The position numbers and the translations under genes were made by a program. Shown in pieces: positions 1 to 5,213 of a DNA stretch of 8,186 nucleotides; positions within the stretch are counted from its first letter, which is position 1; every line of letters begins with the position of its first letter. Below the pieces are notes generated by a model that was not told the DNA's origin, did no database searches, and saw only the letters and a program-made list of their open reading frames with translations. Source of the DNA: an uncultured Bdellovibrio sp. (GTDB lineage Bacteria; Bdellovibrionota; Bdellovibrionia; Bdellovibrionales; Bdellovibrionaceae); NCBI GenBank assembly GCA_937871355.1, contig CALMPX010000135.1:1-8186 (forward strand), in the 5' to 3' direction.

Positions 1-92
1 GTCTTCAAGCTTTACATCCATTAAACGGTGTTAGCACGTCTGGATGGTCACAAGCCAATTACTCAGCTTACTTTCAAGCTTTTTGTTTCTAG
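1..92 (+). CDS. 3' end of an unidentified gene (partial)
   Basis: Reading from base 3, 29 codons stay open to a TAG stop at 90-92. The peptide ends ...GWSQANYSAYFQAFCF, which has a natural protein-like composition (aromatic residues, Ser, Gln, Ala). The other two plus-strand frames hit stops within about 35 bases. The stop is followed 28 bases later by a strong rho-independent terminator at 121-150, which is what one expects after a real gene. I do not recognise the family. The gene starts upstream of the window, so only the C-terminus is visible. A run of 29 codons can occur by chance, so confidence is limited. Confidence 0.4.
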   Translation, partial: LQALHPLNGVSTSGWSQANYSAYFQAFCF

Positions 93-120
93 TTTCAAAT
101 TGTAAATTGATTGTTACCCA

Positions 121-150
121 AAAAAGCCTGCATTCCCCTGCAGGCTTTTT
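121..150. terminator. Bidirectional rho-independent terminator
   Basis: A perfect 12-bp stem (AAAAAGCCTGCA at 121-132 pairing with TGCAGGCTTTTT at 139-150) encloses a 6-base loop, TTCCCC. An A-run flanks the left side and a T-run the right, so it gives a U-tailed hairpin on both strands. It lies between a plus-strand stop at 90-92 and a minus-strand stop at 154-156, so it can end transcription from both converging genes. Confidence 0.9.
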
Positions 151-153
151 TTA

Positions 154-1152
154 TTAATGCGAACTTTCCGTAGAGACCTCTTCAGCCTCTAGATTTTCTC
201 CCTGACGATAACGCTCTAATAAATTCATATCTGCGGTGGGAAACGAAAATAAAAGTGAATGGACTTGCGTTTCAGGCTCTTCCTCGGTCACGACAACATA
301 GTGAAGATCTTTTTCATTATGTTCACTGATCTCTTTGATAAAATTAACGAGTATGTTGCCTTCCGAGCTGACTTGACGCCAAATCTCGTCGGGATCATTA
401 ATAGTTTCATCGCGAAATTCAGCGTATTCTTTAAATTTATCCGTGGGGATATCTTTATCAGAACGTAGTTTAATCATCGATTCTAAAAGACCTATGGCTA
501 AGTAATCCCCTTCTAATAAAGAGTCACCTTCAAGGGCCGCAAACTGTACAGATTCTAATTTGCTATGATAAATAATTTCTTTTTCACGAAAAACTTCAGT
601 CAAATCCGAATCGACAGTAGCAAAATGAAGGAAAACAAAAGTCGGGTAATTTTCTTCTGAGTTTAAATAAACCACAGCGACATAATTAAAAACATCATCT
701 CCGTCTTGAATTTCTTTAACTAAAGTATAAACGACCAAATCATCAAATGTTTCAGAGTTCATCCAAATTTCATCTGGGTCATCTAAAGTTTCCTCTAACC
801 AATAATCAAGATTATCAATTTCTTCTCGTGAAAAATCACTTTTGAAGTCATAGTTTTTTAAATATTTATCTTCGAGCGCTTTAATGGTATTAGAGAAATA
901 ACCATAAAGTGTTTTTTCATTTTCAAAAATAAGACCTTTCGCCTCATCAACGATGATCAGTTCTTTATCTTGAAATTTTTTCGTCGTCTTACGCATCTTT
1001 GCTTTTGATGAACGTTTACTAACCGACGAGGCCTTGGGCTTTTCTTTAACCTTACTTTTGGTTTTAACTTTGATTTTTATGTTTTTCGACTTCACCTTGG
1101 AAGCGACAGAAGATTCAATCTTTTTGTTCAATTTGCCAGCAGGCTTTGTCAT
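154..1152 (-). CDS. Lys-rich-tailed protein with two PBECR2-like domains
   Basis: This is a 332-residue protein with two distinct parts. Residues 1-60 are extremely basic (about 23 Lys/Arg against 2 acidic residues, with KxKxK runs) and look like a histone H1-type tail that could bind nucleic acid. The rest is acidic and contains an internal duplication: ETLDDPDEIW at 121-130 and ETINDPDEIW at 249-258. Each copy is followed by a strand ending V-KEI (145-148 and 271-275), a hydrophobic strand (YVAVVYL, HYVVVTE), an F-(A/P)T element and a charged (V/Y)R-E/GE end. The pattern resembles PBECR2, a domain of the phage barnase/EndoU/colicin/RelE-like nuclease group, but this is remembered pattern matching and nuclease activity is not shown. 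The ATG at 1150-1152 is chosen over an upstream in-frame start at 1293 because GAGGAG (1161-1166) lies 8 nt before it and the 47 extra codons are not needed. The gene is followed directly by the shared terminator. It is probably monocistronic and divergent from the small ORF at 1287. Confidence 0.85.
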   Translation of the reverse strand: MTKPAGKLNKKIESSVASKVKSKNIKIKVKTKSKVKEKPKASSVSKRSSKAKMRKTTKKFQDKELIIVDEAKGLIFENEKTLYGYFSNTIKALEDKYLKNYDFKSDFSREEIDNLDYWLEETLDDPDEIWMNSETFDDLVVYTLVKEIQDGDDVFNYVAVVYLNSEENYPTFVFLHFATVDSDLTEVFREKEIIYHSKLESVQFAALEGDSLLEGDYLAIGLLESMIKLRSDKDIPTDKFKEYAEFRDETINDPDEIWRQVSSEGNILVNFIKEISEHNEKDLHYVVVTEEEPETQVHSLLFSFPTADMNLLERYRQGENLEAEEVSTESSH

Positions 1153-1160
1153 GATATAAT

Positions 1161-1166
1161 CTCCTC
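1161..1166 (-). promoter_or_regulatory. Strong ribosome binding site fixing the start at 1152
   Basis: The minus strand reads GAGGAG, then 8 nt, then ATG. This perfect Shine-Dalgarno match decides between the 1152 start and the longer frame opening at 1293. Confidence 0.85.
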
Positions 1167-1212
1167 TGCTGAATATCCTAGCGAGGATCGGAACGCATGT
1201 AAAAGAAACTTG

Positions 1213-1229
1213 ATGACTTAGTAAGTCAT
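1213..1229. repeat. Perfect 17-bp palindrome in the divergent intergenic region
   Basis: ATGACTTA (1213-1220) and TAAGTCAT (1222-1229) form a perfect 8-bp inverted repeat around one central base. It lies between the divergently transcribed basic-tailed protein gene and the small acidic ORF. The compact dyad and its position fit an operator for a dimeric regulator. The function is inferred only from symmetry and place. Confidence 0.4.
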
Positions 1230-1286
1230 TAAAAAGGCTTCTTGATACTTTCCCCTGTGTCTTTAGTATTTTATACAGAGGTACTC

Positions 1287-1493
1287 TTGTCAAAAATTGA
1301 TGTCTATTTAGATGAAAAGCAAATCAACAATTTAAAAATGATTTTAGATCAATCCCATGTGGGTATCCATCTACTTTTTGATAATAAATTTATATCTGAA
1401 GTTTTCAAAGAAGACTTTAACGAAGATGATTTTTTTACGGTAGCTGATTTATTGAATGCTCAGGAAGATTTGATTCGTTTAATCAAAGTCTAG
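1287..1493 (+). CDS. Small acidic hypothetical protein, possibly interrupted by an amber codon
   Basis: This is 68 codons from a TTG start, beginning (M)SKIDVYLDEKQINNLK and ending QEDLIRLIKV before TAG. The start is chosen because AGAGG (1277-1281) lies 5 nt upstream. Another TTG in frame at 1242 has only a weak AAGG upstream and would add 15 residues. The product is acidic, predicted mostly helical, with no signal peptide or membrane segment, and I do not recognise it. The reading frame continues directly after the stop for 40 open codons to a TAA at 1614-1616 without any ATG, GTG or TTG to start a separate gene. The real gene may therefore be about 109 residues, with TAG replacing a sense codon such as CAG. 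It is divergent from the basic-tailed protein gene. It could be a genuine short protein, a nonsense-mutated gene, or a read-through product. Confidence 0.55.
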   Translation: MSKIDVYLDEKQINNLKMILDQSHVGIHLLFDNKFISEVFKEDFNEDDFFTVADLLNAQEDLIRLIKV

Positions 1494-1616
1494 ACGATCC
1501 AAGAAAAAAAAGCCTTCATTTCAAAGCTGAACCGCGAACGACAAAATCGCCTAGTTCGGGCTTATTTCTACATTATTGAAAACGATATCAAACAAAATCA
1601 AACTCGCCCTCATTAA
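1494..1616 (+). pseudogene. In-frame continuation of the small ORF past its TAG stop
   Basis: In the same frame as the 1287 ORF, codons after TAG read TIQEKKAFISKLNRER and later VRAYFYIIENDIK, ending at TAA 1614-1616. The stretch looks like an amphipathic, basic helix and is typical of real protein. It has no standard start codon, so it is unlikely to be an independent gene. Either it is the C-terminal part of a gene broken by one point mutation, or it is made by stop-codon read-through. A 40-codon open run can also arise by chance. Confidence 0.4.
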
Positions 1617-1668
1617 GACCTAGACCTACATCCATTGTGATTTCTAGGCTCTTAGCCGATAAGCACGT

Positions 1669-1947
1669 ATGCGCGTATTATTTTTGATGGCTCCATTCGT
1701 ATTCACTTTGTCAGTACAGGCTGAATACCGCCTATATCTTCTTCGAATCACCGATCATAAAACTCAAAAAACACGAACTCTTTACAGTACTCTGGATCCG
1801 CTACAGTACAAAATGATCTCAATTTTATCACCTGATGAGAGTATTGATTACGTTGACACCTGGAAGTGCAAAGGCAACACCGGTGGATACAAAATTCACT
1901 GCGCGAAACCTCTGGAAAAAATCGCGGAAAATCAGCCCCAGAACTAG
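1669..1947 (+). CDS. Small secreted protein with a two-cysteine TWxC motif
   Basis: This 92-residue protein has a clear Sec signal peptide: a short basic start (MR), a hydrophobic core (VLFLMAPFVFTLSV) and a signal peptidase I site after A18 (VQA|EY). The mature part of about 74 residues starts EYRLYLLRI, has a conserved-looking STLDPLQY segment (40-47), then YVDTWKC (61-67), and a second cysteine at 78 (IHC). C67 and C78 could form a disulfide in the periplasm or outside the cell. It resembles a family of small exported EYR...STLDP.QY...TW.C proteins that I associate with Bdellovibrio relatives; no biochemical role is known to me. The ATG is the first possible start, because an in-frame TAA lies at 1660-1662. 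No clear Shine-Dalgarno sequence precedes it. It lies 68 bases before the hsp20-like gene in the same direction. Confidence 0.75.
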   Translation: MRVLFLMAPFVFTLSVQAEYRLYLLRITDHKTQKTRTLYSTLDPLQYKMISILSPDESIDYVDTWKCKGNTGGYKIHCAKPLEKIAENQPQN

Positions 1948-1983
1948 GTCCAGAATTAGTCTATAGCCCTCTCAAAAAAACAA

Positions 1984-2010
1984 TATTTTGACCCAATCTG
2001 AGTCAAAATA
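1984..2010. repeat. Perfect 9-bp inverted repeat just upstream of the hsp20-like start
   Basis: TATTTTGAC (1984-1992) and GTCAAAATA (2002-2010) pair perfectly around a 9-base centre, ending 5 nt before the ATG at 2016. It occupies the place where a ribosome binding site should be, and no Shine-Dalgarno sequence is visible. It could be an operator with TTTTGAC half-sites, or an mRNA hairpin that limits translation. It is not a plus-strand terminator, because an A-rich rather than T-rich run follows it. Confidence 0.45.
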
Positions 2011-2015
2011 AAAGT

Positions 2016-2663
2016 ATGTCATCAACTATAAAACCTAAATTCGATCAAAATCTTGAACGACAAATCACTCAGCAGATCGCCGAAAAAAGAAGTGAAGTAA
2101 CCTCTCAAAAACTGAGTGAACTTAAAAATTTAGGACAAGCGATCAAGCAGAGTCATGCCGATCAACGGGCTATGACCCAGTCAACTCCTGCGATTAATCA
2201 TATTAAATCTCGATCAACGAGTCCTCATAACTTCGATGAAAAAGTCATCTCATCTCCTGACAACGCTCGTTTATACACACGCCAAGGAAAATTCAAGAAT
2301 CAGGAAGACAGTGTTGTCGCGGCAGCTGAAGATGATTTTTATCACGTGAAAGACCGTGGCAATACTATAACCGAAGATTCAAATGGTTATTACATTAACA
2401 CTTACGCTCCAGAACACGAAAAATCCGGCATCCGTGTTTCTATCAGTCAAAATAAAGCGATTATATCAGGAAGCCGTAAAGCCCAAAATAAAGAAGAAGT
2501 TCAGAATGGTCTCATGACAACCAATAACTTCCAAACCTTTCGTCAAGAATTCGATTTGGGTTCGCCGGTGTCATCTTCAGGCATGACACGTGAACGTGAA
2601 GGCGATTATATTCGTTTCTTTATTCCTAAAATTGTTTCAAATACTGAATCTGAAGAGTCTTAA
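2016..2663 (+). CDS. Hsp20/alpha-crystallin family protein with long N-terminal arm
   Basis: This 215-residue protein has a C-terminal alpha-crystallin domain at about 122-207. It can be followed as GYYINTYAPEHEK (124-136), the strand IRVSISQNKAIISGSR (139-154), the FQTFRQEFDL segment with LGSPV (172-185) corresponding to the usual FRREF.LP..V, and the final strand GDYIRFFIPKIV (196-207). Small heat-shock proteins are ATP-independent holdases in the cytoplasm that keep unfolding proteins soluble. The first 120 residues are polar, Gln/Ser/Lys-rich and probably partly helical (10-50). This is longer than the N-terminal arm of classical bacterial Hsp20, which totals about 140-160 residues. No C-terminal IxI anchor is seen beyond IPKIV. 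The gene ends at TAA 2661-2663, exactly where the convergent phnE stop begins. The start lacks a Shine-Dalgarno sequence and sits behind a perfect inverted repeat. A divergent, possibly specialised sHsp is the best reading. Confidence 0.85.
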   Translation: MSSTIKPKFDQNLERQITQQIAEKRSEVTSQKLSELKNLGQAIKQSHADQRAMTQSTPAINHIKSRSTSPHNFDEKVISSPDNARLYTRQGKFKNQEDSVVAAAEDDFYHVKDRGNTITEDSNGYYINTYAPEHEKSGIRVSISQNKAIISGSRKAQNKEEVQNGLMTTNNFQTFRQEFDLGSPVSSSGMTREREGDYIRFFIPKIVSNTESEES

Positions 2664-3689
2664 TTATTTCAAAGCTTCGCGAATATAAGCTGAAGCTTGA
2701 TCCATCATCCAAACAACTGTGGCGATGACCACAATAATCGTTCCTACTTCGGCCCACATGCCTTGACCTTGATATCGAATGAGCATAGTTCCGATACCGC
2801 CACCACCGACTAAGCCAATCACCGTAGCCATGCGTACGTTAATGTCCCAACGATAAACTGTAAATGAAATAAATGGCAGTGCAACCTGTGGGACGACACC
2901 AAACCAAACGGTTTGAAATTTATTAGCCCCTGTCGCTTTAATGGCTTCAATGGGACCGTCATTAACAGATTCAATCATTTCCGAATATTGCTTGGTTAAT
3001 GAAGCGATCGAGTGAACCATCAAAGCTAACATTCCCGCGAAAGGACCAATTCCTACCCAAACCGAAAAAATAATAGCCCAAAGAATAACTTCAATTGAAC
3101 GAGTTAAATTAAATACAGTTCGAGTTAAAAGATAAATTAAAAAAGTAGGACGTGATGTCATGATATTTTTTGCCGATAAAAAACTGAGAACAAAAGCAAA
3201 CGGTACGGCCAAAATGGTGGCGATAAAGGCCATAAATAAAGTTTCAACAATATTTAAAATAGCATCAGGCAAAACATTCCAGTTAGGATTAAATATACCA
3301 GCAAACAGTCTTCTCACTCCATTAAAACCGTCTTCATTACGCAATTCAAAAAATGAAAAATTAACTTTAATTAATCCAACAGCCAAAAGGAGAAAAATAA
3401 AAATAACGAGCTGCCAGCCCCAAAAAGTTTTAAACCAAACCTTAGCTCCGAACTCGTCGTAATTAGGTTCAAATAAATGGCGACCTAAAGTTGAAATATT
3501 TTTTTTCTTAAAAAGAAAACTCAACAACATTCCTAATATAAATAATCCTGCGAATAAAATGCCATTTAGTTTCATATCAAGCATTTGCTCTTCAGTTGGA
3601 TTGAAGACAAAAGCGATAAGAACCGTAACCACAAAGGCTGTCACAAACCCATCTAAAATAGAACGACGAGATAAGAACTTAATTTCCAT
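2664..3689 (-). CDS. phnE: Phosphonate/phosphate-type ABC transporter permease PhnE
   Basis: This 341-residue inner-membrane permease would partner PhnC. The ABC permease core spans about 143-330 and includes the cytoplasmic coupling (EAA) loop EAIKATGANKFQTVWFGVVPQ at about 248-268. It also includes the family-typical RSIEVILWAIIF (197-208), VYRWDINVRMATVIGLVG (278-295) and the Gly-rich GGGGIGTML (295-303). The N-terminus carries extra hydrophobic segments at about 12-29, 43-60 and 92-109, making it longer than the roughly 260-280 residues of a standard PhnE. The ATG at 3687-3689 overlaps the end of phnC by 11 bases and has GAGGA (3693-3697) just before it, with rather short spacing. A GTG start at 3710 would add 7 residues but lacks a ribosome binding site. 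The overlap suggests translational coupling with phnC. The transported substrate (phosphonate, phosphite, phosphate or other) cannot be told from the permease. Confidence 0.9.
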   Translation of the reverse strand: MEIKFLSRRSILDGFVTAFVVTVLIAFVFNPTEEQMLDMKLNGILFAGLFILGMLLSFLFKKKNISTLGRHLFEPNYDEFGAKVWFKTFWGWQLVIFIFLLLAVGLIKVNFSFFELRNEDGFNGVRRLFAGIFNPNWNVLPDAILNIVETLFMAFIATILAVPFAFVLSFLSAKNIMTSRPTFLIYLLTRTVFNLTRSIEVILWAIIFSVWVGIGPFAGMLALMVHSIASLTKQYSEMIESVNDGPIEAIKATGANKFQTVWFGVVPQVALPFISFTVYRWDINVRMATVIGLVGGGGIGTMLIRYQGQGMWAEVGTIIVVIATVVWMMDQASAYIREALK

Positions 3690-4440
3690 AAATCCTCGCA
3701 AACCACTCACTATCTATTTTTTCAACATCGCCATCGTAAATCAACTCACCATCTTTAAGAGCGATCACGCGCTGAGCATATTGACGCATCAGCGACAAAG
3801 AATGTAAATTACATATAATCGTGATTCCTAATTCTCGATTTACTTTTTTCAAGTAGTCCATCACAACGGTGCTCGCGGAGGGATCAAGCGAAGACACGGG
3901 CTCGTCCGAAAGTAAAACTTGTGGATTCTGCATCAAAGTTCGCGCAATAGCGACTCGCTGCTGCTGTCCGCCCGAAAGCTGATCCACCCTTGTATAAGCT
4001 TTTTCAGCGATGCCGACCAATCGAAGATATTGAAGGCCTTCTTTTCTTTGCGCCTCAGTAAATAGCCCAAAGATACTGCGCCAGGTAGAAATGTAGGCGA
4101 GCTTTCCCATCAAAACATTACTTAAAACCGAATGCCGAGGAATCAGATTAAACTGTTGAAAAATCATTCCCATTTTTTTTCGAAGATTTTGAATTTCCGT
4201 TTTATTTTTAATTTCAGAGATATGCACTTTTTTATGATGATCAAACAAAAACACCTCCCCGGAGGTGAGATCTTGAAGCCGATTCAAACATTTAAGTAAG
4301 GTCGATTTACCGGATCCGCTTGCACCGATAATGACAACAAACTCACCTTTTTTCACATCAAAAGAAATACCTTTTAAAGCTTTCACACCATGAGGGTATG
4401 TTTTAGTTATGTTTTGGATAGAAAGAATGACTTCACTCAT
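3679..4440 (-). CDS. phnC: Phosphonate/phosphate-type ABC transporter ATPase PhnC
   Basis: This 253-residue ATPase has all ABC motifs: aromatic A-loop Y15, Walker A GASGSGKST (39-47), Q-loop in MIFQQFNLIPR (92-102), signature LSGGQQQR (155-162), Walker B VLLSDEP (175-181) with catalytic E180, D-loop SSLD (183-186) and switch histidine H213 in NLHSL. The IFQQFNLIPRHSVLSNVL stretch is characteristic of PhnC, the subunit that powers phosphonate-family import with PhnE and a periplasmic PhnD. Its length matches the family. The ATG at 4438-4440 (MSEVILSIQNI) is preferred over an in-frame start at 4515, which would lie inside the opposing HAD gene and add 25 unlikely residues. No clear Shine-Dalgarno sequence precedes it. 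It is the first gene of a two-gene operon; phnD is not present in the window. Confidence 0.92.
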   Translation of the reverse strand: MSEVILSIQNITKTYPHGVKALKGISFDVKKGEFVVIIGASGSGKSTLLKCLNRLQDLTSGEVFLFDHHKKVHISEIKNKTEIQNLRKKMGMIFQQFNLIPRHSVLSNVLMGKLAYISTWRSIFGLFTEAQRKEGLQYLRLVGIAEKAYTRVDQLSGGQQQRVAIARTLMQNPQVLLSDEPVSSLDPSASTVVMDYLKKVNRELGITIICNLHSLSLMRQYAQRVIALKDGELIYDGDVEKIDSEWFARIYGN

Positions 4441-4474
4441 AATGCTATATTGAAATACTTTGATTTTTATTGCA

Positions 4475-4503
4475 ATTTTAAAGGGCTTAACGATACTGGT
4501 TAA
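4475..4503 (-). promoter_or_regulatory. Candidate sigma70 promoter for phnC-phnE
   Basis: On the minus strand TTAACC (4503-4498) is followed by a 17-bp spacer and TAAAAT (4480-4475). The -10 box matches TATAAT at 5 of 6 positions and the -35 matches TTGACA at 4 of 6. Transcription would begin near 4468 and give a leader of about 28 nt before phnC. The -35 box touches the ATG of the divergent HAD gene. Confidence 0.35.
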
Positions 4504-5213
4504 TGAAAATGACATTCCAAAATATCACTCTTCTTTATAACGAACTCATTGCTAAAAACAATAGCAGCATCTGTGTTTTTGATTTAGATTCGACCATTTT
4601 TAACGTGAGTCCGCGCTCACAAAAAATCCTTCACGAATTTGCATTAACCAATCATTTACCTGAACTCCTTAATATTACGGTTAAAACGGAAGACTGGGGT
4701 GTTTACGAAGCCCTGTTGCGTGCAGGCTACACTCAAATTCAAAACCAGGATCTTCACCAGGCTTTAAAAAAATACTGGAATGAAAAATTCTTCTCCAATG
4801 AGTACCTGCACTATGACACACCTTACGTTGGCGCCATCCACTTTGTTCAATCGCTGGTGTCTTGCGGTGTAACCATACACTACCTGACTGGTCGCGATGT
4901 CACTCGAATGGGAAACGGTACTACTGAAGTATTGAAAAAATGGGGACTCCCTCATTCGCCAGAACAAACTCATCTAAAACCCCGTAAAGATTTAGATGAC
5001 CATCTCTTCAAACTTGAATGGATGCAAAAGCTTGCTGAAAAAAATCCTGCATCAATAATTTATCTTTTTGAGAATGAACCCGTTAATATTAATTTAGTCG
5101 GAGATAAAATACCTCAAGTTCGTATCATTTATATGAACACGACACATTCACGTCGAGAAACTGTTCGAGCGCTGCACACGGAAATTTTTAATTACACCAT
5201 CGAGAGGTCTTAA
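4503..5213 (+). CDS. HAD-superfamily hydrolase-like protein
   Basis: This 236-residue cytoplasmic protein has HAD motif I VFDLDST (25-31), in which D27 would be the nucleophile and D29 the general acid/base. Motif II is YLTGRD (127-132), with T129 and R131. A motif III lysine lies in LKPRKDLDDHLFK (158-170). Motif IV, usually an Asp-Asp or Asp-x3-Asp Mg-binding site, is here YLFENEPVNI (187-196), with E190 and E192. Such proteins are normally Mg-dependent phosphatases of small molecules. A long cap-like helical insert lies between motifs I and II (about 35-115). The substrate cannot be inferred. The ATG at 4503 is taken as the start; M3 at 4509 is also possible, and neither has a close Shine-Dalgarno sequence. 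The stop TAA abuts the start of the next gene, so the three genes downstream of 4503 appear to form one operon. Confidence 0.82.
   Translation: MKMTFQNITLLYNELIAKNNSSICVFDLDSTIFNVSPRSQKILHEFALTNHLPELLNITVKTEDWGVYEALLRAGYTQIQNQDLHQALKKYWNEKFFSNEYLHYDTPYVGAIHFVQSLVSCGVTIHYLTGRDVTRMGNGTTEVLKKWGLPHSPEQTHLKPRKDLDDHLFKLEWMQKLAEKNPASIIYLFENEPVNINLVGDKIPQVRIIYMNTTHSRRETVRALHTEIFNYTIERS
5202..5207 (+). promoter_or_regulatory. Ribosome binding site inside the HAD gene end
   Basis: GAGAGG lies 6 nt before the ATG at 5214 and within the last codons of the HAD gene. It supports the 5214 start and close translational linkage. Confidence 0.7.

Larger units (their letters stand above)
1153..1286. other. Divergent intergenic region
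   Basis: These 134 bases separate two outward-facing genes and must hold both promoters. A plus-strand TTGATA (1243-1248) followed by TAGTAT (1264-1269) has only a 15-bp spacer, so it is a weak promoter candidate. ATCCT/AGGAT half-sites also form a short dyad near 1180-1195. The 17-bp palindrome at 1213-1229 is the clearest element. Confidence 0.4.

Noticed and set aside
259..468. Plus-strand open frame of 69 codons
   Set aside because: It lies fully inside the well-supported minus-strand gene at 154-1152 and has no ribosome binding site or recognisable motif.
1243..1269. TTGATA ... TAGTAT as a promoter for the small ORF at 1287
   Set aside because: The 15-bp spacer is too short for a good sigma70 promoter; it is mentioned only as a weak candidate within the intergenic region.
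1503..1527. Possible minus-strand terminator (weak GCTTT/AAGGC hairpin followed by eight T)
   Set aside because: The stem is only 5 bp with a G-U pair, and no minus-strand gene lies upstream for it to end.
1619..1648. CCTAGA / TCTAGG inverted repeat before the small secreted protein gene
   Set aside because: Six-bp arms separated by 18 bases are expected by chance in this sequence, with no supporting promoter context.
2672..2698. AAGCTTC / GAAGCTT inverted repeat near the convergent stop codons
   Set aside because: A 7-bp stem with a 13-base loop and no T-run on either strand, and it is inside the phnE coding end. It is not a convincing terminator, so the convergent pair has no visible one.
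3160..3807. Two plus-strand open frames (3160-3462, 3559-3807)
   Set aside because: Both are antisense to phnE and the end of phnC; their low-complexity Lys/Asn/Thr composition is what the complement of membrane-protein codons gives.
4764..4973. Minus-strand open frame of 69 codons
   Set aside because: Antisense to the HAD gene, with no start signal and no family resemblance.
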